Source: Scylla paramamosain (taxonomy: Eukaryota; Arthropoda; Malacostraca; Decapoda; Portunidae). Taken from it: a DNA stretch of 64,000 nt. Both the position numbers and the translations under genes were made by a program. The DNA lies in the NCBI RefSeq assembly GCF_035594125.1, contig NC_087197.1, positions 7,672,110 to 7,736,109 on the forward strand, written 5' to 3'. Shown here in pieces: positions 1 to 13,435 of the stretch. Positions within the stretch are counted from its first letter, which is position 1. Each line of letters opens with the position of its first letter. The notes beneath the pieces were generated by a model. The model had not been told where the DNA came from. It saw only the letters and a program-made list of their open reading frames with translations, and did not search any database.

Positions 1-3000
1 TTTTTGAGCTTGTTACCTACAAAAAACGCGAAAATTGATGCAAAGCACTCTATATTAGAAAACAAAAGGACTTTGCAAGAAAAGTGTATAATGAGTTTTT
101 TTATAGTTCAAAAGAACCAAAAGGCAAAAAACACAAAAACTCGTGTATATGGAGAAGCTTCCTAGATACCAAAATGCTGAAACTTTTTTAATTGAGAAAC
201 AGAACAACCTTACTAAATGCGTGTATTTTGAGTGCTTTTCACATTCTTAGTTACCAAAACCCCACATTGCATGCGAAATAACCTTTATGTGAGAAAAAAA
301 TGACATTACCAGAAAAGTGTCTTTTAAGTGTTTTTGAGCGTGATAGGCAATAAAGCACTAAAAAGCAGGGTAATCATATTACATTGGAATAACACCAATT
401 TATACCAAAAACTTGCCTTTAAGTGTTTTTGAGCTCCTTATATACCAAACCGCTAAAACGCTTGCAAAACAAACTTTATGGAGAAACAGAATAACATTAC
501 GAAAAATATGAATTTTGAGTGTTTTTGAACATGTTATCTATAAAAACGCTTAAATACATGCAAAAAACCTTATGTTTGGGAAACGAAAGGACATTACGAG
601 AAATATGTATTATGAGTATTTTTTAGTTCCTTAAGTACCGAAAAGCTAAAACCCACAAATAACACTCTTTATTTACAAAAAATAAATCAATAAAAAATAA
701 AAAAATAGGATTTTTTTTTTTTTTTTTTGTTATTCATCTTCATAGGTACCGAGATGCCAAAATTCTGGGAAAATTCCGGGCTATTATATGATAAAAGAAA
801 ATTATAAAAAAAGTTTTTTTTTTGCTTTTTTTTCGGACTGTTATATACCAAACCCTAAAGTGCATGCAAAGCCTCTTATATGAGGAAATTAAACGACCTT
901 ACCAGAAATCTGTCTTTTGAGTGTTTTTCAGCATGTTAGGCACCAAAATGATAAATAATAAGGAACTCACTTTATATGAGAATCCAAAACAAAATTACTG
1001 AAAACGTGTCTTCCCAGTGTTTTACGTAGAAAAACGTTAAAATGGATGCAAACCAACCAATATCAAGAAATAGAAAAAACAACTAAAAAGGTATATTTTG
1101 AGTATTTTTGAGCTTGCTACCTACAAAAAAAACGCTAAAATTGATAAAAAGGACTCTATTTTGGGAAACAAAGGGACATTGCGAGAAAAGTGTATAATGA
1201 GTGTATTATAGTTCAAAAGAACAACAAGGCAAAAAACGAAAAAAATCGTGTATATGGAGAAGTTTCCTAGATACCAAAATGCTGAAACTCATGTATAACA
1301 CTCTTAATTGAGAAACAGAACAACTTTACTAAATGCGTGTATTTTGAGTGCTTTTCACATTCTTAGTTACCAAAATCCCAAATTGCATGCGAAACCAGCT
1401 TTATGAGGGAAAAAAAAATGACATTACCAGAAAAGTGTCTTTTGAGTGTTTTTGAGCGTGATAGGCAATAAAGCACTAAAAAGCATGGGAATCACTTTAC
1501 ATGGCTAGAATCATTTTTTACCAAGAACTTGCCTTTAAGTGTTTTGAGCTCCTTATATACCAAAACACTAAAACGCATGCAAAACACACTTTATGGACAA
1601 AGAGAATAGCATTACCAAAAACATATATTTTGAGTGTTTTTGATCATGTTACCAATAAAAACGCTTAAATACATGCAATGAACGCCATTTTTGGGAAACG
1701 AAAGGACATTACGAGAAACGTGTATTATGAGTGTTTTTAAGATCACTATTTACCAAAAAGCTAAAAGCCACAAATAACACTCTTTATTCAGAAAAAAATA
1801 AAAATAAATAAATACGATATTTTTTCCTTTCTTTTTTCATCTTCACAGGTACTTAGATGCCAAAATTTGGGCAAAATTCAGGAAATTATGAGTCAATTAT
1901 CAAAAAAGTTAATTTAGGCTTTTTTTTCGTACTGTTATGTACCAAACCCTAAAGTGCATGCAAAGCCACTTATATGGGGAAATCAAACGTTTTTGCCAGA
2001 AAACTGTCTTATGAGTGTTTTTCAGCTTGTTTGGCACCATAATGGTAAATAATATGCAAGTCACTCTATATGGGAAGGTAAAACAAAATTACTGAAAACG
2101 TGTCATTTCGGTGTTTTACGCAGAAAAACGCTAAAACGGATGCAAACCAGCCAATAAGAAGAAATAAAATAACATTACCAAAAAGGTACATTTTGAGTGT
2201 TTTTGAGCTTGTTACCTACAAAAAACGCGAAAATGGATGCAAAGCACTCCCTGTTGGGAAACAAAAGGATATTACAAGAAACGTGTGTAATGAGTGTCTT
2301 ATTATTTTTGAGCAAAAGAACTTGTGGTTCACAAGAACCAAAACGCAAAAAACGCAAAAACTCGTGTATATAAAGAAGTTTCTTAGATACCAAAATGCTG
2401 AAACTCATGAATAACAATATTAATTGAGAAACAGAACAACCTTACCATATGCGTGTATTTTGAGTGTTTTTCAGATTCTTAGTTAGCAAAACTCGAAATA
2501 GCACGCGAAACTATGTTGGAAAAAAAATGACATTACCAGAAGAGTCTTTTGAGTGTTTTTGAGCGTGTTAGGCAATAAATCACAAAAAAAAAAAAAAAAA
2601 AAACAGGGCAATTACATTACATGGGAATAAAACCAACTTTTACCAAGAACTTGCCTTGAAGTGTTTTTAACCTCCTTAGAATCCAAAACACTAAAACGCA
2701 TGCAAAAAACTCCTTTATGGAGAAGCAGAATAACATTACTAAAAACATGTGTTTTAAGTGTTTTGATCATGTTACCTATAAAAACGCTTAAATACATGCA
2801 AATAACCCTATGTTTGGGAACGAAAGGACATTACGAGAAACGTGTATTAGGACCGTTTTTAAGTTCCTTAAGTGCTAAAACGTTAAAACCCACAAATAAC
2901 ACTCTTTATAGAGAAAAATAAATAAATTAATTAATTAAAAAATAGCTTTTTTTATATTGATTTTCATAGGTATCAAGATGCCAAAATTCTGCCAAAATTC

Positions 3001-6000
3001 AGGGAATTTATATGAAAAAAAGAACATTATCAAAAAAGTTAATTATTGCTCTTTTTCGGATTTTTATGTATCAAACTCTAAAGTGCATGACACCTATATA
3101 AGGAAGTTAAACCAGAAACCTGTATTTTCAGTGTTTTTCAGCATGTTAGGCACTAAAACGATAAATAATATGGAAGTCAGTCAATATGTGAATCCAAAAC
3201 AAAATTACTGAAAATATGTCTTTTCAGTGTTTTACGTAGAAAAAACGCTAAAACGGATGCAAACCAACAAATATGAAGAAATAGAATAACATTACCAAAA
3301 AGTGTTTTTGAGCTTTTTACCTACAAAAAACGCGCAAATGGATAGTAAGCACTCTATATAGGGAAGCAAAAGACGTTACGAGAAACGTGTATAATGAGTG
3401 TTTTATAGTTTCACAAGAACCACAAGGCAAAAAACGCAAAAAATTCGTGTATATAAAGAAGTTTCTTACATACCAAAACGCTAAAACTCAAGAATAACAC
3501 TTTTAATTGAAAAACAGAACTACCTTACCAAATGTGTGTATTTTGAGTGTTTTTCACATTCTTAGTTATGAAAATCCCAAATTACATGCGAAACTAGCTT
3601 TATGTGGGAAAAAAATGACATTACCAGAAACGTGTCTTTTGAGTATTTTTGAGCGTTATATGCAACAAAACACTAAAAAGCAGAACAATCACATTACATT
3701 GGAATAAAACCAAATTTTACGAAGAACTTGCCTTTAAGTGTTTTTTAACTCCTTACATACCAAACCGCTAAACACATGCAAAACAACCTTTATGGAGAAA
3801 CAGAATAACATTATCAAAAACATGTATTTTGAGTGTTTTTGATCATGTTACCTATAAAATCGCTTAAATACATGCAAAGAACGCTATATTTGTGAAACGA
3901 AAGGACATTACGAAAAACGTGTATTATGAGTATGTTTAAGTTCCTTAAGTACCAAAAATCTAAAACCCACAAATAACACTCTTTATAGAGAAAAAAAATA
4001 ATTTAAAAAAATAAATTTTTTTTTTTTGTTATTCATCTTCATAGGTACCGAGATGCCAAAATTCTGAGAAAATTCAGGGAAATTATGTGAAAAAACACGA
4101 AAACGAAACACGGAAGTGCATGCAAAGCAACCTATATGGGGAAATTACACGACTTTACAAGAAACGTGTCTTTGTTTTCAGCAATTTCAACAATATTACT
4201 GAAAACGTGTCTTTTCAGTTTTAGCGTAGAACCCTAAAACGGATGCAAACCAACCAATATGAAGAAATAGAATAACATTACAAAAAAGTTGAGTGTTTTT
4301 AAGCTTATATACGAGTTTTTGAGTTTTTTGCCTTATGGTTCTTGAAAAGTATTAAAACATTCATTATACAATTTTCTTGTAATATCCTTTTTTTTTTCCA
4401 AATACAGACTGCTTTGCATTCATTTTCACGTTTTTTTGTAGTTAACAAGCTTAAAAACACTCAACTTTTTTGTATATTCTTAGATACCAAAATCCTGAAA
4501 CTCATGAATAATACTCTTAATTGAGAAACAGAACAATCTTAGGAAATGAGTGTATTTTGAGTGTTTTTTTTTTCACATTCTTAGTGGTCCAACCCCAAAT
4601 TACATGCGGAACTGTCGAAAAAAAAATACTAGAAAAGTGTCTTTTTAGTGATTTTCAGCGTGTTAGGTAATAAAGCACTAAAAAGCAGGGCAAGCACATT
4701 ACATGGGAATATAACCAACTTTTACCAAGAACTTGCCTTTAAGTTTTTTTGAGCTCCTTACATACCAAAACGCTAAAACCCATGCAAAACACCCTTTATG
4801 GAAAAACAGAATAACATTATCAAAAACATGTATTTTGAGTGTTTTTGGGCTTGTTACCAATAAAAACGCCTAAATACATGGAAAGAACCCTATGTTTGGG
4901 AATGAAAGGACATTGCGAGGAATGTGTATTATGAGTGTTTAGAAGTTCCTTAAGTACCAAAAAGCTAAAACCCACAAATAACACTCTTTATAGAGAAAAA
5001 AAATAAAAAAGAATAAAAAAAATAGCATTTTTTTTATTGATCTTCATAGGTACCAAGATGCCAAAATTCTGGCAAAATTCAGGAAAATTACGTGAAAAAA
5101 GAATATTATGTAAAAGGTTAATTTTAGCTTTTTTTCGGACTGTTATGTACCAAACCCTAAAGTGTATGCAAAGCTACCTATATGGGGAAATTAAACGACT
5201 TTACAAGAAACATGTCTTTTGAGTGTTTTTTTCAGCATGTTAGGCACCAAAACGATAAATAACATGGAAGTCACTCTATATGGGAATCCAAAACAAAATT
5301 ACTGAAAACGTGTCTTTTCTGTGTTTTACGTAGAAAAACGCTAAAACGGATGGAAACCAACCAATATGAAGAAAAAGGTATATTTTGAGTGTTTTTGATC
5401 ATGTTACCTATAAAAACGCTTAAATACATGCAAAGAACCTTATCTTTAGGAAACAAAAGGACATTACGAGAAACGAGTATTATGAGTGTTTATACGTTCC
5501 TTAAGTACCAAAAATATATAAATAAATGAAAAAATAGCATTTTTTTTTTTGTTATTAATCTTCATAGGTACCGAGATGCCAAAATTCTGGCAAAATTCAG
5601 GGAACTTATGTGAAAAAAAATAAAAAAAGTTAATTTTAGCTTTCTTTTCAGACTGTTATGTACCAAACCCTAAACTGCATGTAGAGCCACCTATATGGGG
5701 AAATTAAACGACTTTACATGAAACCTGTCTTTTGCCTGTTTTTCAGTATGTTAGGCACCAAAACAATAAATAATATGGAAGTCACTCTGTATGGAAATCC
5801 AAAGCAAAATTACTGAAAACGTGTCTTTTCAGTGTTTTACGTAGAAAAACGCTAAAACGAATGCAAATCAACCAATATCATGAAATAGATTAATATTACC
5901 AAAAAAAGGTATTATTTTTTGTTTTTGAGCGAAAATGGATGCAAATCTCTCTATATTGGGAAACAAATGGACATTACGAGAAACGTTTATAATGTTTTAT

Positions 6001-7366
6001 AGTTTCACAAGAACCACAAGGAAAAAACAAGCAAAAACTCGTGTATATGGAGATGTTTCTTAGATAACAAAACGCTGAAATTCATGAATAACACTCTTAA
6101 TTGAGAAACAGAACAACCTTACCAAATGCGTGTATTTTGAGTTTTTTTCATATTTTCTTAGTTACCAAAACCCGTTATTACATGCGAAACTAGCTTTATG
6201 TGGGAAATAAATGACATTACCAGAAAAAAAAAAGTGTTTTTTGACTGTTTTTGAGCGTGTTAGGCAATAAAGCAAAAAAAAGCAGGGCAATGACATTACA
6301 TGGGAATAAAACCAACATTTACCAAGAACTTGTCTTTAAGTGTTTTTCAGCTCCTTACATACCAAAACACTAAAATGCATGCAAAACACCCTTTATGGAG
6401 AAACAAAATAACATTACGAAAAACATTAATTTTCAGTGTTTTTGATCTGTTACGTATAAAAACGCTTAAATACATGCAAAAAAATCTATGTTTGGGAAAC
6501 GAAAGGACATTACGAGAAAAGTGTATTATGAGTGTTTTTAAGTTCCATAAGTACGAAAAGAGTTAAAACCCACAAATAATACTCTTCATATAGAAAATAA
6601 ATAAATAAATAAAAACTAGTATATTTGTTTTTGTTATTTATTTTCATAGGTACCGAGATGCCAAAATTCTGGCAAAATTCAGGGAAATTATTTGAAAAAA
6701 ATAATATTATGAAAAAAGTTAATTTTAGCTTCTTTTTTTTTTCGGACTGTTATGTACCAAACTCTAAAGTGTATGCAAAGCCACCTATATGAGGAAATTA
6801 AACGACTTTACCAGATACCTGTCTTTTCAGTGTTTTTCAGCAAGTTAGGCACCAAAACGATAAATAATATGGAAGTCACTCTATATGGGAATCCAAAACA
6901 AAATTACTGAAAACGTGTCTTTTTAGTGTTTTACTTAGAAAAACATTAAAACGGATGCAAACCAACCAATATGAAGAAATAGAATAATATTACTAAAAAG
7001 TTATATTTTGAGTGTTTTTGAGCTTGTTACCTACAGAAAACGCGAAAATAGTTGCAAAGCACTCTATATTGGGGAAAGAAAAGGACATTACGAGAAACGT
7101 GTAAAATGAGTGTTTTATAGTTTCACAAGAACCACAAGGCAAAACACGCAAAAACTCGTGTATATGGAGATGTTTCTTTTATGCCAAAATGCTGAAATTC
7201 ATGAATAACACTCAATTGAGAAACAGAACAACTTTACCAAATGGATGTATTTTGAATCTTTCTAACATTCTTACTTACCAAAACACCAAATTGCATGCGA
7301 AACTAGCTTTATGTGTGAAAAAAAAATATTACCAGAAAAGTGGTTCTCAGGTACCAAAACGCAAAA
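1..7366 (+). repeat. HOR satellite block 1
   Basis: Tandem satellite organised in units of about 1.1 kb. The unit landmark (GGTACC-GAGATGCC-like, just after a T-rich tract) is seen at 745, 1848, 2969, 4044, 5049, 5567 and 6649. The 5049-5567 unit is only 518 bp long: its D monomer runs directly into the I monomer near 5375-5400, so most of D plus E to H are missing. A short inverted segment lies at 4307-4446. An A-run of about 20 bp occurs at 2584-2603. All short open frames here are translations of satellite in arbitrary frames: they start and stop at random, recur with the repeat and show no protein family features. Confidence 0.93.
4279..4474. repeat. Snap-back inversion with 28-bp perfect arms
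   Basis: The arms at 4279-4306 and 4447-4474 are perfect reverse complements of 28 bp. They surround 140 bp of satellite (D/E monomers) in the opposite orientation to the rest of the block. The left arm is the start of a D monomer in direct orientation and the right arm is the same D start inverted. This is what a fold-back strand switch during replication would leave. Normal E-monomer sequence resumes after 4474. Confidence 0.85.
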
Positions 7367-8820
7367 ATGGAGAAAGAAAAAAAAACATTACCAAAATCGT
7401 GTAATTTGAATGTTTTTCACATTGTCAGGTAGCAAAACACCATAATGCTTAATCGCTATACGAGAAAATTAAACAACAATGTAAGAAATGTGTTTTTATG
7501 TGTTTTTCCGCGTGTTAGGCACGAAAACGCTAAATAGCATGGAAAGCACCTTATATAGAAATGCAAAATAATAAGCATGTCTTTTAAGTGTTTTAAACTT
7601 TTTACGTTCCAAAACGCTAAAACGCGTGCAACAAACACGAATAATCTTACCAAAGAAAAAAACCTTACCAAAAACGTGTATTTTGAGTCTTTTTGAGTCT
7701 GTTACGTACATCATCTTAAAAATGCATTTAAAGCACCCTGTATGAAGAAACGATAGGACATTACGAGAAACGTGTATTATCAGAGTTTTGAGTCTCTTAG
7801 GTACCAAACACTAAACCGCCTGAATGAAAATTAAATATATTATATATCTCTTAATAGAGAAACAGAACATCACCAAAAACGTGTTTTTGTGTTTTTTTTT
7901 TTCCTTTTTATGTATCAAAACGTCAAAATACATACAAAGCAATCTTTATGGGGAAATGGAAAGACGTTTGGAGAAACAAGTTTTATTTGTGTTTCTGAGC
8001 TTCCTAAGTAAGCTTCCTAAGTACCAAAACGCTAAAAAGGATGAATAGCACCCTATATAGAGAAAAAGAACAACATTACCTAAAATCTTTATTTTGAGCG
8101 TTTTTCACATTATGTAGCAAAACATCATAATGCATGCAGATCCCTATATGAAGAAGCAAAACTATATTACAGGAAACGTGTCTTTTGAGTGTTTACTTGA
8201 GTGTTAGGAATCAAAATGCTAAAAAGCATTGAAAGCACCCTATTTGGCAATATAAAATAACATTACCAAGAAAGTATCTTTAGAGTGTTTTTCACCTTCT
8301 TACATCCGAAATCGCAGAAAAGCATGCAAAATAACCTTTACGGAGAAACAAATTAGCATTATCAAAAACTTGTATTTTGATTGTTTTTGTGCTTGTTAAG
8401 TATAAAAGTGCCAAATTACACGCAAAGCATCCTTCATGGAGAAAAGAAAGGACATTACGAGAAAAGTGTATTATGAGAGATTTTGAGCTTTTTAGGTACC
8501 CAGACTCAAAAACACATGATTAGAACTTTATATGGAAAAATAACTCAACCGAAAACTTTTACTTAAACTTTTTTTTTCATATTGTTAAGTACCAAAAGAC
8601 AAAAAGCATTGGAAGCCCCCTTTATCGGGAAACGAAACGACATTTTCATCAACGTGTCTTTTGAGTGTTTTTCAACGTGTTAGACACCAAAACGCTGAAA
8701 AGCATGGAAAGCGCTCCATAAAGGAATACAAAATAACATTACTAAAAACGTGTTTTAAAGGTTCTTATGTACAGAAACGCTAAAACTCAAGCAAAACACC
8801 CTTTATAGAGAAGCGAAATA
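7367..8820 (+). repeat. Divergent satellite island, copy A
   Basis: Here the monomers still show the family signature (TGAGTGTTTTT-like first half, ACCAAAACGCTAAAA-like second half, spacing near 95 bp), but they do not follow the order of the HOR unit and lack the GGTACCGAGATG landmark. The stretch matches 49141-50550 almost base for base, with scattered substitutions and small indels, so it is one arm of a segmental duplication about 41.8 kb apart. It abuts HOR satellite at about 7366 and a LINE fragment at 8821. No gene is seen in it. Confidence 0.85.
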
Positions 8821-9587
8821 AATATTTCGTTGATAAATTACATTCAGGACAGTTAGGGAATATCCCTTACACAAGAATAAGATCGCAGAAAAATGATCAT
8901 AAATGGATGACAGAGGTTAAAACATTACATAGGGCGAAAGAGAAGTATATATGAGATTAAAGACAGGGGAAGTGGTTTTAAGGAATTTGAAATGAATTAA
9001 TGAATTAGAAAAGTCAGGAGTTTAACAAGGAAAGCTTAAAATAGTTATGAATTAAAGGTAGCCAGCCAAGCGAAGATGGACCCCAAGGGATTTTATCAGG
9101 CATATAAGACGAAGAATAGAGAAACAATAGTTCCTTAAAGACAGCAGAATGGGACCTGCTTAGTTGTTGGGAGGAGATTAGTAAAATTGTGAACGAGTAT
9201 TTTTTAACTGTCTTTGCCCAGGAAAACATGCAGGATTTGCCGAATAGTGACAAGATATTCAGAGTAGAAGAAAATGAGAAGCTGACAGATATTACCATAA
9301 CTAAAGAGATAGTGGAACAGGAGATAGATAAGCTGAAAAGTTCAAGTCACCAGGACCAGATGAAATATATTCCACAGTATTTAAGAATTGGAAAAAGGTT
9401 ATAAGTAATCTGGATAACGTCATGGCCAAGCGGCAGGCGACAGAGTGTTGTAATAAACGGCTCTAAATCCGAGTGGGGTCAAGTAATTAGTGGGGTGACA
9501 AAGGGATTATTAGTATTAGGGCCGATGTTGTTTGTAATATATGTCAATGACTTGGATAGTGGAATTAGTAGTGTTGTTAGTAAATTT
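8821..9587 (+). mobile_element. Decayed LINE fragment A
   Basis: Non-satellite sequence that translates piecewise, with frame changes and stops, into a LINE reverse transcriptase. Recognisable pieces are a DPKGFYQAYKTKNRETI-like linker, a NEYFLTVF segment near 9190, a SPGPDEI motif at 9347-9367, and then a VINGSKSEWGQVISGV...GPMLFVIYVNDLD stretch at about 9450-9560. In this family type the last piece is the region around the conserved '[19 protein letters not shown]' motif. Roughly two hundred residues of finger/palm sequence between SPGPDEI and VINGS are absent, as is the catalytic YADD. The fragment looks CR1/Jockey-like, but the clade is not certain. It cannot be active. Confidence 0.82.
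9183..9587 (+). pseudogene. LINE reverse transcriptase remnant
   Basis: Longest readable part of fragment A. One frame covers the segment from NEYFLTVF to about 9346 (KLKSS). The SPGPDEI motif follows in a shifted frame, so a small indel lies near 9345. After about 9405 the text jumps, through a large internal deletion, to the strand carrying IYVNDLD at about 9534-9557. The conserved aspartates of the RT active site are not present. The fragment then ends abruptly in satellite at 9588. Confidence 0.75.
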
Positions 9588-9629
9588 AGGGTGCATGCAA
9601 AGCACCCTAAATGAGGAAAAAAAGGGACA

Positions 9630-9725
9630 TTACGAGAAACGTGCATTATAAGTGTATTTGAGATTCTTAGATACCAAAACCCTGAAACTCATGAATAACA
9701 CTCTTAATTGAGAAACAGAACAACC
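9630..9725 (+). repeat. Simple 96-bp E monomer (lacks the extra half)
   Basis: In almost all HOR units the E monomer is about 149 bp because some 50 bp (from TAGTTTCACAAGAACC to TGTATATGGAGAA) is inserted between its halves. Here the first half runs directly into TTCTTAGATACC, giving a normal 96-bp monomer. The same state is seen only at 51277-51368, which also directly follows a LINE remnant. Confidence 0.75.
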
Positions 9726-11130
9726 TTACCAAATGCGTGTATTTTGAGTGTTTTCACATTCTTGGTTACAAAAACCCCAAATTGCATACGAAACTAGCTT
9801 TATGTGGAAAGAAAAAAAAAGACATTTCCAGAAAAATGTCTTTTGAGTGTTTTTGAGCGTGTTAGGCAATAAAGCACTAAAAAGCAAGGCAATCACATTA
9901 CATGGGAAGAAAACCAACTTTTACCAAGAACTTGCCTTTAAGTGTTTTTGAGCTCCTAACATACCAACACACTAAAACGCATGCAAAACACCCTTTATGA
10001 AGAAACGGAATAACATTACCAAAAACATGTATTTTGAGTGTTTTTGATTAAGTTACCTATAAAAACGCTTAAATACATGGAAAGAACCCTATGTTTGGGA
10101 AACGAAAGGACATTACGTGAAACGTGTATTATGAATATTATTAAATTCCTTAAGCACCAAAAAGCTAAAATCCACAAATAACACTCTTTATAGAGAAAAA
10201 AAAAAGAATTTTCCTTTTTTTTTGTTATTCTTCTTCATATGTACCGAGATGCCAAAATTCTGGTAAAATTCAGGGAAATTATATGGAAAAAAGAACATTA
10301 TCAAAAAAAGTTCATTTTAGCTTTTTTTTCGGACAGTTATGTACCAAAACCTAAATTGCATGCAAAGCCACCTCTATAGGAAATTAAACGACTTTACCAG
10401 AAACCTGTCTTTTGAGTGTTTTTCAGCATGTTAGGCACCAAAACAATAAATAATATGGAAGTCACTCTATATGGGAATCCAAAACAAAATCACTTAACAC
10501 TTGTCTTTTCAGTGTTTTACGTAGAAACACGCTAAAACGGATGCAAACAAACCAATATGAAGAAATAGAATAACATTGCCAAAAAGGTATATTTTGAGTG
10601 TTTTTGAGCCTGTTACCTACAAAAAACGCGAAAATGGATGCAAAGCACTCTATATTGGGAAACAAAAGGACATTACAAGAAACCTGTATAATGAGTGTTT
10701 TATAGTTTCACAACAACCACAAGGCAAAAGTTTCTTAGATACCAAAATGCTGAAACTCAAGAATAACACTCTTGATTGAGATACAGAACAATCTTACCAA
10801 ATGCGTGTATTTTGTGTGTTTTTCACATTCTTTGTCACCAAAACACGAAATTGCATGCGAAACTAGGTTTATGTGGGGAAAAAATTATATTGCCAGAAAA
10901 TTTTTTTTTCAGTGTTTATGAGCGTGTTAGGCAATAAAGTACTTAAAAGAAGGGCAATCACATTACATGTGAATAAAAAAACTTTTACCAAGAACTTGCC
11001 GTTAAATGTTTTTGAGCTCATTACATACCAAAACGCTAAAACGAATGCAAAAAATCCTTTATGGAGAAAAACAAAAACATTACAAAAAACATGTATCTTG
11101 AGTGTTTTTGATCATGTTACCTATAAAAAC

Positions 11131-11470
11131 GCTTAAATACAGGCAAAGAATCCTATGTTTGGGAAACGAAAGGACATTACGAGAAACATGTATTATAAGT
11201 GTTTTTAAGTTACTTAAATACCAAAAAGCTAAAGCCCACAAATAACACTCTTTATGAAGAAACAAACAAACAAAAAAAAAAACAATAAATAAAAATAAAC
11301 GCTTAAATACAGGCAAAGAATCCTATGTTTGGGAAACGAAAGGACATTACGAGAAACATGTATTATAAGTGTTTTTAAGTTACTTAAATACCAAAAAGCT
11401 AAAGCCCACAAATAACACTCTTTATGAAGAAATAAACAAAAAAAAAAAAAACAATAAATAAAAATAAATA
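11131..11470 (+). repeat. Recent 170-bp tandem duplication
   Basis: The I/J monomer segment beginning GCTTAAATACAGGC at 11131 is repeated at 11301. The two copies match apart from length and sequence differences in the A-rich tail. The duplication begins and ends in A-rich tracts (AATAAAAATAAAC preceding the second copy), suggesting slippage or unequal exchange at the A-tract. It accounts for the 1277-bp spacing of this HOR unit. Confidence 0.88.
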
Positions 11471-13435
11471 AATAAAATAAAAGAAAATAATTTTTTTTTT
11501 GTTATTTATCTTCAGAGGTACCAAGATGCCAAAATTCTGTTAAAATTCAGGGAAATTATGTGGATAAAAGAACATTATCGAAAAAGTTAATTTTAGCTTT
11601 TTTTTTCGGACTGTTATGTACCAAACCCTAAAGTGCATGCAAAGCCATCTATATGGGGAAATTAAACGACTTTACAAACTGTCTTTTGAGTGTTTTTCAG
11701 CATATTAGGCACCAAAACGATAAATAATATGGCAGTCACTCTATATGGGAATCCAAAACAAAATTACTGAAAACGTGTCTTTTCAGTGTTTTACGTAAAA
11801 AAAACGCTAAAACGGATGCAAACAGACCAATATGAAGAAATAGAATAACATTACCAAAAAGGTATATTTTAAGTATTTTTGAGCTTGTGACCCAAAAAAA
11901 AAAAAAACGTGAAAATGGATGCAAAGCACTCTATATTGGGAAATAAAAAGACATTACGAGAAACGTGTATAATGAGTATTTTATAGTTTCACAAGAACCA
12001 CGAAGCAAAAAACGCAAAAACTAGTGTATATGGAGAAGTTTCTTAGATACCAAAATGCTGAAACTCCTGAATAACACTTCATTAAGAAACAGAATAACAT
12101 TACTAAATGCGTGTATTTTGAGTGTTTTTCACATTCTTAGTTATTAGAACCCCAAATTGCATGCGAAACTAGCTTTATGTGGGAAAAAAAATGACATTAC
12201 CAGAAAAGTATCTTTTGAGGGTTTTTGAGAGAGTTAGGCAATAAAGCACTAAAAAGGAGGGTAATCACATTACATGGGAATAAAACCAACTTTTAAGTGT
12301 TTTTTAACTCCTTATATACCAAAACGCTAAAACACATGCAAAACACCCTTTACGGAGAAACAGATTAACATTACCAAAAACATTTATTTTGAGTGTTTTT
12401 GATCATGTTATTTCTAAAAACGCTTAAATACATGCAAAGAACCCTATGTCTGGGAAACGAAAGGACATTATGAGAAACGTGTATTATGTGTTTTTAAGTT
12501 CCATAAGTACCAAAAAGCTAAAACCTCTTTATAGAGAAAAAATAAAGAAATAATTAAAAAATAGGATTCTTTTTTTTTTTTGTTCTTCCTCTTCATAGGT
12601 ACTGAGATGCCAAAATTCTGGCAAAATTCAGGGAAATTATGTGCAAAAAGAACATTATCGAAAAAGTTAATTTTAGCTTTTTTTTCGGACTGTTATGTAC
12701 CAAACCATGAAGTACATGCAAAGCCAACTATATGGGGAAATTAAACGACTTTACGAGAAACCTGTCTTTTGTGGTTTTTTCTCTTTCTCTATTGGTTAAC
12801 AAAAGGACATTACGAGAAACGTGTATAATGAGTGTTTTATAGATTCTCAAGAATCACAAGGCAAAAAACGCAAAAACTCATATATATGGAGAAGTTTCTT
12901 AGATACCAAAATGCTGAAACTCCTGAATAACACTCTAAATTGAGAAACAGAACAACCTTACTAAATGCGTGTATTTTGAGTGTTTTTCACATTCTTAGTT
13001 ACCAAAACCCCAAATTTTATGTGAAAGTAGCTATATATGGGAAAAAAAATGACTACCAGAAAAGTGTCTTTTAAATTTTTTTTTTTTTTTAGCATGATAG
13101 GCAATAAAGCACTAAAAAGCAGGGCAATCACATTACATGGGAATAAAGCTAACTTTTACTAACAACTTGCTTTTAAGTGTTTTTGAGCTCCCTATATTCC
13201 AAAACGCTAAAACGAATGCAAAACACCCTTTATGGAGAAAGAGAATAACATTACCAAAAACACGTATTTTGATTGTTTTTGATCATGTTACCTGTAAAAA
13301 CTCTTAAATACATGCAAAGAACCTTATGTTTGGGAAATTAAAGGGCATTTCGAGAAACATGTATTACCAGTATTTTTAAGTTCTTTAAGTACCATTTAGC
13401 TATAACCCATAAATAACACTGTTTATAGAAAAAAA

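Noticed and set aside
2100..2414. Dozens of 60-105-residue open frames in the satellite
   Set aside because: They recur with the HOR, change with single-base indels, have no consistent start context, and occur on both strands over the same bases.
1..7366. CRISPR-like spacing of repeats
   Set aside because: Repeats and intervening sequence both belong to the 95-bp monomer, the 'spacers' recur at HOR positions, there are no cas genes, and the context is eukaryotic.
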